Assembly (NCBI GenBank): GCA_046260445.1
Contig: JBHEPF010000159.1
Span: forward strand, 1 to 28,258
Direction: 5' to 3'
Source: F2B08 sp046260445
GTDB lineage: Bacteria > Actinomycetota > Actinomycetes > Actinomycetales > Dermatophilaceae
Length of the DNA stretch: 28,258 bases
Shown: piece by piece, positions 1 through 6,379 of the stretch
Numbering within the stretch: the stretch's first letter is position 1
How the letters are laid out: every line of letters starts with the position of its first letter
Position numbers and translations under genes: made by a program
Notes under the pieces: generated by a model
The model's database searches: none
Told to the model about the DNA's origin: nothing
The model's input: the letters and a program-made list of their open reading frames with translations, nothing else

Positions 1-186
1 ACCGCACGGTTCGAGCGCCTACTCAATTTCGGGCAACACTTCACGCCCCTCTTCCCCGACGTCATCGCCCCATCATGCCCAGAACTGAAGACAAACCGCG
101 CTTGGCGCACGCCGCGTCTCCCAGATCACCGCACATGCCGCGATCCGGGCGGTCGACTGGCGGCGGAGTGGGGCAGCGATCTATAG
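1..186 (+). CDS. Possible C-terminal tail of an unidentified protein (partial)
   Basis: An open frame enters from the left edge and stops at 184-186. The visible 61 residues match no family I recognise. The last ten codons coincide with the first copy of the boundary motif at 151-175, which reads as RLAAEWGSDL and a stop. That overlap may mean the frame is only a chance extension into the repeat. No start is visible, so neither length nor function can be judged. Confidence 0.25.
   Translation, partial: TARFERLLNFGQHFTPLFPDVIAPSCPELKTNRAWRTPRLPDHRTCRDPGGRLAAEWGSDL
151..175 (+). repeat. Boundary motif copy 1
   Basis: First of five related segments, core CGACTGGCGGCGGAGTGGGG. It matches copy 2 (866-890) at 22 of 25 positions and copy 3 (1480-1505) over the first two thirds. 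It lies just before the promoter of the HigBA-like module. In one frame it reads R-L-A-A-E-W-G. Confidence 0.6.
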
Positions 187-218
187 GCGGCTGACGAACT
201 GGATGACCGAATACCGCT

Positions 219-244
219 TGTATCGCGTAACGGCACGCGATACA
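219..244. promoter_or_regulatory. Palindromic operator of the HigBA module
   Basis: A perfect inverted repeat with 10-bp arms, TGTATCGCGT (219-228) and ACGCGATACA (235-244), around a 6-bp spacer. It overlaps the presumed -10 box of the toxin gene. HigA-type antitoxins autorepress through such palindromes, so this is the likely HigA operator. The palindrome is seen directly; the binding protein is inferred. Confidence 0.75.
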
Positions 245-246
245 GT
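241..246 (+). promoter_or_regulatory. -10 element of the higBA operon
   Basis: TACAGT (TANNNT type) lies six bases before the GTG at 253, so the transcript probably starts at or next to the start codon. The operator palindrome overlaps it. There is no Shine-Dalgarno before 253, which fits a leaderless mRNA. Confidence 0.6.
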
Positions 247-252
247 GGTTGG

Positions 253-531
253 GTGATCGTCAGCTTCCGACACAAAGGACTCGAGAAGCTGTACCGGCAC
301 GGCACGAAGAAGGGCGTCCAAGCCGACCACGTCCCGAAACTCTTGCGCATCCTCTCTGTCCTCGACGTCGCACAGAGCGCTGAGGACCTGGCCATCCCGT
401 CCTTTCGAACCCACCGGCTCAAAGGCGACCTGGCCGGACACTACTCGATCTGGGTCAACGGCGACTGGCGCGTCACGTTCCGATTCGTCGACTCCGACGT
501 CGAGCTCGTCGACTACCAGGACTACCACTAG
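253..531 (+). CDS. higB: HigB/RelE-family toxin
   Basis: A 92-residue protein of the RelE/HigB family, ribosome-dependent mRNA endonucleases that cut translated mRNA when not held by their antitoxin. The family signature is in the second half: HRLKGDLAGHYSIWVNGDWR (about residues 53-72), then a hydrophobic strand and the C-terminal DYQDYH. The length is normal for HigB. The GTG start sits directly behind a palindromic operator and a -10 box, consistent with leaderless expression. The antitoxin gene follows after 20 bp, toxin first, which is the order typical of higBA. No frame damage is visible, so the toxin should be functional. Confidence 0.9.
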   Translation: MIVSFRHKGLEKLYRHGTKKGVQADHVPKLLRILSVLDVAQSAEDLAIPSFRTHRLKGDLAGHYSIWVNGDWRVTFRFVDSDVELVDYQDYH

Positions 532-551
532 AGAAGGAAGGGAGAACGACC

Positions 552-839
552 GTGACGATGAAGAACCCTGTCCACCCCGGAGAGATCCTGCGCGAGGACG
601 TCTTGGCCGACCTCGGCCTCAGCGTCAGCGAGGCCGCCTCGCGGCTCGGGATCTCCCGCGTAGCCCTGAGCCGGGTCCTGCACGGCCACGCCCGGATCAG
701 CTCCAACCTGGCCGTCCGTCTCGAGGAGGCCGGCGTGGGCACCGCACGCGCCTGGCTCGCGATGCAGGCAGCCCACGACCTCGCCGCCGAACGCGCCGCC
801 GGCATCCCCAAGGTCCAACCACTCCAGCCCGTCGCCTAA
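552..839 (+). CDS. higA: HigA-family antitoxin (HTH)
   Basis: A 95-residue XRE-type helix-turn-helix protein of the HigA addiction-module family. The N-terminal HPGEILREDVL (about residues 8-18) is characteristic. The helix-turn-helix follows (SVSEAASRLGISRVALSRVL, about residues 24-43), then the R-I-S and L-A-V-R-L-E motifs. It neutralises HigB and should repress the operon at the palindrome before the toxin. An AAGGAAGGGAG ribosome-binding site at 534-544 fits the GTG at 552; ATG 558 is the alternative, with longer spacing. The stop codon lies 26 bp before boundary motif copy 2. Confidence 0.9.
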   Translation: MTMKNPVHPGEILREDVLADLGLSVSEAASRLGISRVALSRVLHGHARISSNLAVRLEEAGVGTARAWLAMQAAHDLAAERAAGIPKVQPLQPVA

Positions 840-865
840 CCCCAGCACGACCACCGCCCCAGATG

Positions 866-890
866 CGTCGACAGGCGGCGAAGTGGGGCA
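866..890 (+). repeat. Boundary motif copy 2
   Basis: 22 of 25 positions match copy 1, core CGACAGGCGGCGAAGTGGGG. It sits between the higA stop and the promoter of the second toxin-antitoxin module. The flank GCCCCA (857-862) can pair with TGGGGC at 884-889, so this copy can form a hairpin with a 21-nt loop that might also end higBA transcription. Confidence 0.6.
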
Positions 891-923
891 CGTCTTGAGA
901 AGGCAGGACGTAGTCGTTTGTTA

Positions 924-929
924 TACACT
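924..929 (+). promoter_or_regulatory. -10 element of the second toxin-antitoxin module
   Basis: TACACT lies six bases before GTG 936. The geometry is the same as for higB (TACAGT, six bases, GTG), again indicating a leaderless start. Confidence 0.55.
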
Positions 930-935
930 GATCGG

Positions 936-1245
936 GTGGACGAGCTACTCGACCTGGACCTGCTCGATGACCAGAACCCGTTCGAGATCGATGCTCAAGC
1001 CGCGCACCTGTTCAAGCACCCGCACCTCGGTGTCGAAGACATCCACGACGTGTGGTCCAACGACCCGCTCTTCTACCCCGCCAAGCCACCAGCGCACTAT
1101 CTGATGGTGGCCGAGGTGGCAGGCACCGTCCTGATCGTGCCGATCGCACCCTCGCGATCGTCCGAGCAAGTGCCGACCAATCGGCTGCTACGAGGCATCT
1201 TCGGGCCTTGCCGCTACCTACCGAAGGGACCGTGATGAGTACTGA
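936..1245 (+). pseudogene. Toxin-like gene with a frameshift near its 3' end
   Basis: The frame from GTG 936 encodes an acidic N-terminus and a conserved-looking core (VEDIHDVWSNDPLFYPAKPP, then YLMVAEV and VLIVPIAPS). It then runs into an implausible tail and stops at 1233-1235. Another frame takes over around 1150-1165 and reads PSKCRPIGCYEASSGLAATY followed by R-R-D-R-D-E-Y, stopping at 1243-1245. I recall this PIGCYEAS...YRRD ending from small actinobacterial toxin-like proteins with this core. One indel in about 1148-1165 therefore seems to have split the gene. The intact product would be about 103 residues. The RHH gene that follows fits a toxin-antitoxin pair. The exact toxin family is not established; BrnT-like is only a guess. 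Without the frameshift call the ORF is 936-1235. Confidence 0.6.
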
Positions 1246-1468
1246 CCCGATGACTCCCGAGCAGGAGTACGACTTCTACGCCCAGCCGGAAAACCAGGAG
1301 CCACAGGGCCCGCCTCGCCGGCGCTCGAAGCGGCTGACCACCCCGGTTCCGGTCCGGTTCCCGCCCGAGCTCCTCGACGAGGTCAAGAAGCGAGCCGAGG
1401 CCGACGACCGATCCGTCTCGGCGTGGATCCGCCGCGCCGTCGAGCACGAGATCAGCCGATCCGCCTGA
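1235..1468 (+). CDS. Ribbon-helix-helix antitoxin-like protein
   Basis: A 77-residue protein. Its C-terminal half is a ribbon-helix-helix DNA-binding unit: TTPVPVRFPPELLDEVKKRA (about residues 34-53), then D-D-R-S-V-S-A-W-I-R-R-A-V-E-H-E-I. The N-terminal half is acidic and proline-rich, ending in a basic R-R-R-S-K-R stretch. This layout is typical of antitoxins that wrap the toxin with one half and repress the operon with the other. The ATG shares one base with the stop of the unshifted toxin frame and lies inside the restored one, so translation is coupled. The gene looks intact although its toxin is broken. Confidence 0.75.
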   Translation: MSTDPMTPEQEYDFYAQPENQEPQGPPRRRSKRLTTPVPVRFPPELLDEVKKRAEADDRSVSAWIRRAVEHEISRSA

Positions 1469-1479
1469 GCGTCAACCAC

Positions 1480-1505
1480 GCCCGACTGGCGGCGGAAAGG
1501 GCGCA
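1480..1505 (+). repeat. Boundary motif copy 3
   Basis: Shares CGACTGGCGGCGGA exactly with copy 1 and then diverges (AAGGGCGCA). It starts 12 bp after the antitoxin stop. The flanks CAAC (1473-1476) and GTTG (1506-1509), together with GCCC (1480-1483) and GGGC (1499-1502), can pair, so this copy also sits in a potential hairpin. Confidence 0.55.
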
Positions 1506-1554
1506 GTTGCGATATCCGTGTGACCGATCTGCGGGGATGCGGACAATACAGGGT

Positions 1555-2130
1555 GTGACGAGCGGCATGGATCCCGATGAGGACGTCTGGGCGGACCTGT
1601 TGGACGGGGACGCCGACTGCTTTGGCGTGATCTGGGACCGGCACCGAGATCGCGTGTTCCGGAATCTTTGCTCGGCCGGCGTCGCGGCAGTTGATGCCGA
1701 GGATATGACCGCGATGGCGTTCCTGGAGCTGTGGCGGCGTCGTGATGTGGTGCGCTTCGTCGATGGTTCTCTTCTGCCGTGGCTTCTGGTCACCGCTCAG
1801 AACGTGCACCGCAATGCTGCCCGCTCCCGGCGCCGTTACCGGGCCTTCCTGGCGAAGCTGCCACCTCCTTCGAGCGCGGCTGATCCGGCCGACCGGGTCG
1901 TCGAGTCACACAGCGAAACCGTCCAACGAGTCCGCGAACTCATGCGCACTGGCAGTGAGGTCGACCGTGCACTGCTGGCGATGACGGCACTGGACGACCT
2001 CACCATCCGAGAAGCAGCCATAGCGCTTGCCCTCTCGGAGTCAGCAGCAAAGATGCGCCTGTCCCGACTGAAGGCTCGGCTCCGTGCCGGCTTGGCGGAC
2101 GTAGATGTACGAGAGGAACAACTCCGATGA
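1555..2130 (+). CDS. RNA polymerase sigma factor, ECF-like
   Basis: A sigma-70 family protein of about 191 residues from GTG 1555 (187 from ATG 1567). Region 2 is seen in DADCFGVIWDRHRDRVFRNL and AEDMTAMAFLELWRRR, with an aromatic-rich SLLPWLLVTAQNVHRNAARS segment. Region 4 is the C-terminal helix-turn-helix LTIREAAIALALSESAAKMR with L-S-R-L-K-A-R-L-R. It should direct core polymerase to a small regulon. The start is uncertain: ATG 1567 has no clear ribosome-binding site, and TACAGG at 1547-1552 is a weak -10. The open frame extends to 1423 but would then run through the antitoxin end and boundary motif copy 3, so that start is rejected. The stop overlaps the next gene's ATG by four bases, a tight pairing typical of sigma factors and their partners. 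Confidence 0.85.
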   Translation: MTSGMDPDEDVWADLLDGDADCFGVIWDRHRDRVFRNLCSAGVAAVDAEDMTAMAFLELWRRRDVVRFVDGSLLPWLLVTAQNVHRNAARSRRRYRAFLAKLPPPSSAADPADRVVESHSETVQRVRELMRTGSEVDRALLAMTALDDLTIREAAIALALSESAAKMRLSRLKARLRAGLADVDVREEQLR

Positions 2131-2969
2131 CCTTCACCGCCAACCGATCGGATGCCATCCGGGCCGGCCTGATCGAGGTAGTCACACCCCCTCCGGCCCG
2201 GGATCGTCGTCGAGTTCTCACCGCGACCGGGCTCCTTGCCGTTGGCGCGTTGCTCGGAGCCGGCGGCTCGGCGGCAGCGTTCGCGGCCAACGGGTGGAGC
2301 AGCCCCGAACATCCCCAGGGGCAGGCCACGCCCATTCTTGGCACCGCAGTCCAAGCGCCCGAGGGAGTCATCCCCGGCGCACCCATCATCTCCGCCCTCG
2401 GCGAACCAACCAGCCTCATCCTTGATAGGGCGACCGAGCTGCCGATGGATGACCGTCCCGAGCACGTCACCCATGTTCGCGTCGCCGTCACCTGCCTCAC
2501 GGCTGGGACGTTCGTCTGGTCCACCACCCCAGCGGCACAGGCTCCTAGCGTGACCTGCAGCGCAACTGATGCGGGAAGCAGCAGTGGCGTGGTCTGGGAC
2601 GACGTCCCGCTTGATCACACAACGACTGCGCTCTACCTAACTGCGTCCACCGGCACCGCAGCCAACGTCAACATCCAGTTCCTGAACTACGTCCCCACCA
2701 AGCTCGGGGTCAATGCCAATGGGCAAACGTACGGGATCGAGCACGCTAATGAAGGTGTGCCCGACCTCATTGCCGCTCACGGCTCCGCACCAGACGGAAG
2801 CGATATCCAAGGATACGTCCGTGCATCCGATCTCCTTCGAGACAACTCGACGCCGCTCACCCCAGAGCAGGCCTTGCAGGAACAAGCCTCTGAACCCCGC
2901 ACCAGGTCCATCCCCCTCCTGGCCTCGGACGGAACCACCCACCTCGGAACCTTCACCATCGGCAAGTAG
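2127..2969 (+). CDS. Sigma-factor-associated membrane or exported protein
   Basis: A 280-residue protein of unknown family. About 28 cytoplasmic residues precede R-R-R-V-L-T and a hydrophobic stretch (ATGLLAVGALLGAGGSAAAF, about residues 33-52). This is either a single membrane anchor or a Tat-like signal peptide (twin arginine, A-F-A cleavage region). The remainder is a Thr/Ser-rich domain that should lie outside the membrane. Coupling to the sigma gene suggests a role in controlling or reporting for that sigma factor. It has no HxxxCxxC zinc anti-sigma motif, so it is not a classical ZAS anti-sigma factor. Two Cys residues in the outer domain (near AVTCLTAG and SVTCSATD) could form a disulfide. 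Function is inferred only from context. Confidence 0.75.
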   Translation: MTFTANRSDAIRAGLIEVVTPPPARDRRRVLTATGLLAVGALLGAGGSAAAFAANGWSSPEHPQGQATPILGTAVQAPEGVIPGAPIISALGEPTSLILDRATELPMDDRPEHVTHVRVAVTCLTAGTFVWSTTPAAQAPSVTCSATDAGSSSGVVWDDVPLDHTTTALYLTASTGTAANVNIQFLNYVPTKLGVNANGQTYGIEHANEGVPDLIAAHGSAPDGSDIQGYVRASDLLRDNSTPLTPEQALQEQASEPRTRSIPLLASDGTTHLGTFTIGK

Positions 2970-2994
2970 ATCTGCCATCTCACATGATGGGGTC

Positions 2995-3019
2995 GGTCGA
3001 CTCGCGGCTACTTGATGCA
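2995..3019 (+). repeat. Boundary motif copy 4
   Basis: Matches copy 1 at 18 of 25 positions (GGTCGACT, GCGGC and terminal GCA conserved). The last 18 bases match copy 5 (4396-4413) at 17 positions (TCGCGGCTACTTGA, then T/C, then GCA). It begins 25 bp after the stop of the sigma-partner gene. Confidence 0.55.
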
Positions 3020-3469
3020 CCTCCCGGGCGTCGATCACCCGCTCAGCGAACTGAGTCCAGGGACGAACGCGAGTCGACACCGTGATCCCGCCTGGCGGCG
3101 GCAACGGAGCGGACGCCGAACGACAGAGATCTCGCCGCGGTGCAATCGGTCTCATCCCACCCGGGAGTCGGCCAGCGTGACCGTGCGCCCGGCTCGCGGG
3201 GAGTGGCCGAGCTGCATTGCCATCGCGGCCCTGCCTGTGCGCTGTCCCGCGCGCCGTCGCGTCTTGTCGTAGTGACGAGCTCCAGACGGACCGTGTTGGT
3301 TGAGAGCTTCACCGAGAACGATCGCGTCGACCATCGACTCGCATGAGCCGCGACCGCGGTGGGCGGCAACCGACAGCGCGAGTGCTGGCTACTAGCGCCG
3401 GTGAACCTGCTCTGCGTCGAATCCTTGGGCCGGCCAGGCCGCTGGGGTCTCGGCTTCCAGCGCTCTTGG

Positions 3470-3475
3470 GATACT
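3470..3475 (+). promoter_or_regulatory. -10 element of the ion channel gene
   Basis: GATACT sits seven bases before ATG 3483. No Shine-Dalgarno is present, so the gene is probably read from a leaderless or nearly leaderless transcript. Confidence 0.45.
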
Positions 3476-3482
3476 CGCCTCC

Positions 3483-4181
3483 ATGGTCACCTTGCTGCGA
3501 CGGACCCCGACCGAGCGCGAGCGCTGGGCCGATGAGGTGCTGGACCGGCTCAGCCCCGTCATGACTGCGCTGGGCGTCCTCTTCCTGCTCGTCGTCCTCG
3601 GCGAGAGCGTCGCCCGCGAGGGAACCTCGGTGGCGGTGGCGCTCACGGTGCTGGGGTGGGGGCTGTGGTTAGTCTTCGTGGTCGAGTTCGTGGCACGCCT
3701 GGTGGTGGCCCCGGACACGGGCCGCTTCCTGCGCCGCAACTGGTGGCAGCTGCTCTTCCTGGTCCTGCCGTTCCTACGCGTCTTGCGGGTGGTGCGGGCG
3801 GCCAGGTTCCTCCGGACCGGCCGCGTCCTCTCCTCCGCCGTCCGGTCCTCCCGATCGGCGCACCAGGTGCTAGGAGGCCGGATCGGGTGGCTGGGCGTCG
3901 TCTGGGCGATCACCGTGATGGGGAGCAGCCAACTGCTCTTCCAGTTCTCCGACTACACCCAATACGCGGACGCCCTGCATGCCACCGCGCTGGCGACCAT
4001 CACCGGTGAGCCGCTGGGGAAGCCCGACGGCTTCGCCCGCGCGCTGGAGGTGGCGCTCGCCGTGTTCTCGGTCGTCGTGTTCGCCACTCTCGCGGGCAGC
4101 CTGGGCGCCTTCTTCCTCGAGCGCCGGGAGACCGAGCACGCCACGGCCGCGGCGGCGGAGCGGGGGACAACGAAACGCTGA
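3483..4181 (+). CDS. Voltage-gated-type ion channel subunit with atypical pore
   Basis: A 232-residue membrane protein with the layout of a short voltage-gated cation channel. There are hydrophobic segments near residues 28-47 and 52-76. An S4-like helix carries a basic residue at every third position (FLRVLRVVRAARFLRTGRVL, about residues 98-117). A further segment (IGWLGVVWAITVMGSSQLLF) is followed by a pore-loop region and a final helix (VALAVFSVVVFATLAGSLGA) that ends in a charged tail. In potassium channels the pore carries TVGYGD. Here the equivalent reads TITGEPLG, so K+ selectivity cannot be assumed. It should act in the cytoplasmic membrane as a multimer. It lies in the accessory island with boundary motif copies on both sides. 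Confidence 0.75.
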   Translation: MVTLLRRTPTERERWADEVLDRLSPVMTALGVLFLLVVLGESVAREGTSVAVALTVLGWGLWLVFVVEFVARLVVAPDTGRFLRRNWWQLLFLVLPFLRVLRVVRAARFLRTGRVLSSAVRSSRSAHQVLGGRIGWLGVVWAITVMGSSQLLFQFSDYTQYADALHATALATITGEPLGKPDGFARALEVALAVFSVVVFATLAGSLGAFFLERRETEHATAAAAERGTTKR

Positions 4182-4532
4182 GCCGGAGGGTCGCAGCGCT
4201 CTTGCGCGATTCGCCGCGCTGCGTGGCCGACGTTGTGGGCTCCGAGGTCGACTTCATTCCCGGTGCGGGCATCATCTTCATGGCTGTGCTGCCGGCGCCG
4301 CCGTAGGCCAATGGCCGACTCCGACTCCACATGCCCGTCAGCCGATGCAACGGTGACACCGCCTGAGGGGACCGCCTGTCACTGCAGCAGCACGTTCGCG
4401 GCTACTTGACGCAGTTACTGTCGGCCGAAGCTTCACGACGCTTTCAAGGCGATACGCGCCGTGGCCGCTACCTGAGTTCCGCAGCTGAGTGACTGCTTGG
4501 GGACGCGAATGTGGGGGTTGACCTGGTGAAAC
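4182..4532. other. Intergenic stretch between channel gene and insertion sequence
   Basis: No convincing gene. It contains boundary motif copy 5 and a short inverted pair GTGACA (4353-4358) / TGTCAC (4377-4382). A 35-codon open stretch ending near 4305 (VGSEVDFIPGAGIIFMAVLP is readable) could be a relic of coding sequence but is too short to identify. Confidence 0.45.
4389..4413 (+). repeat. Boundary motif copy 5
   Basis: The last 18 bases match copy 4 at 17 positions. In frame it reads F-A-A-T and a stop, as copy 4 reads R-L-A-A-T and a stop. It lies between the channel gene and the insertion sequence. Confidence 0.5.
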
Positions 4533-4543
4533 GCGTGTTTGGC
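4533..4543 (+). repeat. Left terminal inverted repeat of the IS
   Basis: GCGTGTTTGGC, the perfect inverse of 6369-6379. A second GCGTGT starts at 4554, 21 bp inside. A separate palindrome GTGACAC-GGC-GTGTCAC (4546-4562) lies just within. Confidence 0.65.
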
Positions 4544-4584
4544 CGGTGACACGGCGTGTCACTAGCCCTCTTCGGCGGGAGGAA

Positions 4585-6330
4585 TCAGCTCGCGGTGGTG
4601 GCGAGGTCCAGGATCCGGGGCGGGGCGGTGATGTCGAGCTGGGCGAGGATCTTGGCCTGCTCGCTGGTGAGGTCGGTGGTCTGTCGGTAGGTGCCGACGG
4701 GTCCGGTGAAGGTCCCCACGTGCAGGCGTTGCAGCTCGCGGCGGATGTTGTTCCAGGTGTCGCCGGTGGTGGTCTCGATGATCCGGATCAGCAGTAGCGC
4801 GAGCCAGCAGAGGACCACGTGAGCACGGATGCGGTCCTCGAGTCGGTGGTGGACCGGGCGCAGGTCGAGGATCTGTTTCATGTCGCGCCAGCCGCGTTCG
4901 ACCTCGAGGAGCTGCTTATAGCCCAGCGCGATGTCCTCAGCACAGAGGTGGGGGTCGCTGGAGCGGAGCAGGTACTTGCCGTCCAGCTTGGTCTCGGCGG
5001 TGATCGCGGCGGCGTCGATGCGTAGCAGCCCAGTGGGGGTGAGGCGCAGGTAGCGGTTCAGCCCGGGCTTGGTGGAGATCACTCCACGCAGCTCGGCACG
5101 CTTGGTGGGGGTCATCTTGTCGGAGTTCTTGATCATCTCGGTGAGCCGTTGCAGCAGCGCCGCCCGCACCAGCGCGTCACGGTCGGCGGCTTCGGGGTTG
5201 TGAGCGATCACGAACCGTTCGTGTTCGCTGATCCGTACTTCCTTGACCCGCATGTTGCCTGCGACGTCTTGGTAGCGGCCGGCCCGTCCCAGCGCGGCGG
5301 TGGCTTCGCTGGAGCCGGAGCGGAGCTTCTCGCCCAGGATGTAGCCACCGCCGGCGCGTTGGAGATAGCGGCGGTTCTCCGCTGAGGTGAACCCGCGGTC
5401 GGCGACCCACACCACCCGGGCGAGGTTCCAGTCGCGCATGTCGTCCTTGACCTGGCGGATCAATGCCGAGTCGTTCGTGTTGCCCGGCCAGCACCAGACC
5501 CGTACCGGGATCCCCTCTCGGGTCACGGCCATCCCGACCACCACCTGCGGCAGGTCCTCGCGGTGGTCCTTGGACTTGCCGTAGGTGCCGAACCCGGCCT
5601 GTTTGACCGCACCCTGCGGCAGCTCGTCGTCGTCGGCGGTGTCGGTGGTGGTGGCCGCGGGGTTGCCCTTGGCATCGCGCCAGAGGGGTTCGTCGCCGGT
5701 CTCGGTTTCGACGTAGGTGAAGGGGGTGTCGAAGAACAGCAGGTCGACCTGCAGGTTGATCAGGTCCGCGGTGCTGGCATAGACCTCCTTGGCCAGGGCT
5801 GGCTCGACTTCGAGCAGCCAGTCCATCGCCCGGTAGCAGGCGTCGTCGCTGACCTCGGGCAGGCCCGCGATGTGCACGTCACCGGCGACCCAGGAGGTCG
5901 CGGCCAGCTTCGAGGACGGCGCCAACGCCCGGTTGGCGACCAACGCGAACAGGACCCGTTCAACGGTGGCGTCACGGCGGGTCCGGCTCGGCATGGTGCG
6001 CATCGTCTTGGCGACACCGAGCCGGGTCCACAACGCGTCCAACACGTACGCCCCGCCCATCGGGCGGGACGCCACGAACGACAACCCCGCCGCAGCGCCC
6101 GCCTCGTTCTCAAGGCTGTCCAGGCCGACAGATGCCTGGCCCAGCAGACGGGACAGCGACCCGATCAGTCGAGCGATCGCGGCCCGGTCCAGGTCTTCGG
6201 CCCGGCCGAAGCTGTACAGCACCTTCATCCGCGAGGTCTTGGCGGCCGGGTCCCACTCGTTGTGCGCCAGCTGCAGGTACCGCACCACGGTGCCGTCCTT
6301 GTTCCGCCGCGACGAGGTCCTTACGAACAT
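4585..6330 (-). CDS. IS1634-family transposase
   Basis: A 581-residue DDE transposase that cuts and joins the ends of its own element. The N-terminus (MFVRTSSRRNKDGTVVRYLQ, then LAHNEWD and VLYSFGR) is typical of the family. The likely catalytic residues are D201 (in LLFFDTPFTY), D311 (in VVWVADRGF) and E478 (in LEVERGWRDMK), the last followed by L-R-P-V-H-H. The frame is open to 6414, but ATG 6330 is preferred. It begins the conserved N-terminus and lies eight bases after TAGCGT, whereas the upstream extension crosses the terminal repeat. No stop or frameshift interrupts it, so the element could be active. Confidence 0.9.
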   Translation of the reverse strand: MFVRTSSRRNKDGTVVRYLQLAHNEWDPAAKTSRMKVLYSFGRAEDLDRAAIARLIGSLSRLLGQASVGLDSLENEAGAAAGLSFVASRPMGGAYVLDALWTRLGVAKTMRTMPSRTRRDATVERVLFALVANRALAPSSKLAATSWVAGDVHIAGLPEVSDDACYRAMDWLLEVEPALAKEVYASTADLINLQVDLLFFDTPFTYVETETGDEPLWRDAKGNPAATTTDTADDDELPQGAVKQAGFGTYGKSKDHREDLPQVVVGMAVTREGIPVRVWCWPGNTNDSALIRQVKDDMRDWNLARVVWVADRGFTSAENRRYLQRAGGGYILGEKLRSGSSEATAALGRAGRYQDVAGNMRVKEVRISEHERFVIAHNPEAADRDALVRAALLQRLTEMIKNSDKMTPTKRAELRGVISTKPGLNRYLRLTPTGLLRIDAAAITAETKLDGKYLLRSSDPHLCAEDIALGYKQLLEVERGWRDMKQILDLRPVHHRLEDRIRAHVVLCWLALLLIRIIETTTGDTWNNIRRELQRLHVGTFTGPVGTYRQTTDLTSEQAKILAQLDITAPPRILDLATTAS

Positions 6331-6338
6331 GTCACCAG

Positions 6339-6344
6339 ACGCTA
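6339..6344 (-). promoter_or_regulatory. -10 element of the transposase gene
   Basis: TAGCGT on the minus strand, eight bases before ATG 6330. It lies within the right end of the IS and supports the shorter start. Confidence 0.45.
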
Positions 6345-6368
6345 CCCGCAGAACACGCACCAAAGCGA

Positions 6369-6379
6369 GCCAAACACGC
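6369..6379 (-). repeat. Right terminal inverted repeat of the IS
   Basis: GCCAAACACGC on the + strand, the complement of the left end. Read inwards, a second GCGTGT follows 21 bp later, as at the left end. Confidence 0.65.

Larger units (their letters stand above)
2970..3482. other. 513-bp stretch without a recognisable gene
   Basis: Apart from boundary motif copy 4 (2995-3019) and the promoter of the channel gene, I see no gene with recognisable conservation here. Short open frames exist on both strands, the longest about 108 codons on the minus strand (3043-3369), but none has a convincing ribosome-binding site or family. It may hold decayed coding sequence. Confidence 0.5.
4533..6379 (-). 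mobile_element. IS1634-family insertion sequence
   Basis: A 1847-bp element. The ends are set by an 11-bp perfect inverted repeat, GCGTGTTTGGC at 4533-4543 and its complement at 6369-6379. At both ends GCGTGT recurs exactly 21 bp further in, giving a two-part terminal repeat as expected for a transposase binding site. It holds one intact DDE transposase gene on the minus strand. I find no target-site duplication in the flanks (AAAC before, CAAGT after), so the boundaries may be a few bases off or one flank has been rearranged. Confidence 0.75.

Noticed and set aside
835..926. Canonical integron attC site: GCCTAAC at the higA stop fits RYYYAAC and GTTATAC follows about 85 bp later.
   Set aside because: GTTATAC does not fit GTTRRRY fully, the other motif copies lack a matching pair, and no IntI-type integrase is visible. 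The array may still be cassette-like, but not as a standard integron.
3043..3369. Minus-strand frame of 108 codons in the gap before the channel gene.
   Set aside because: No recognisable family, no ribosome-binding site, and composition like other shadow frames.
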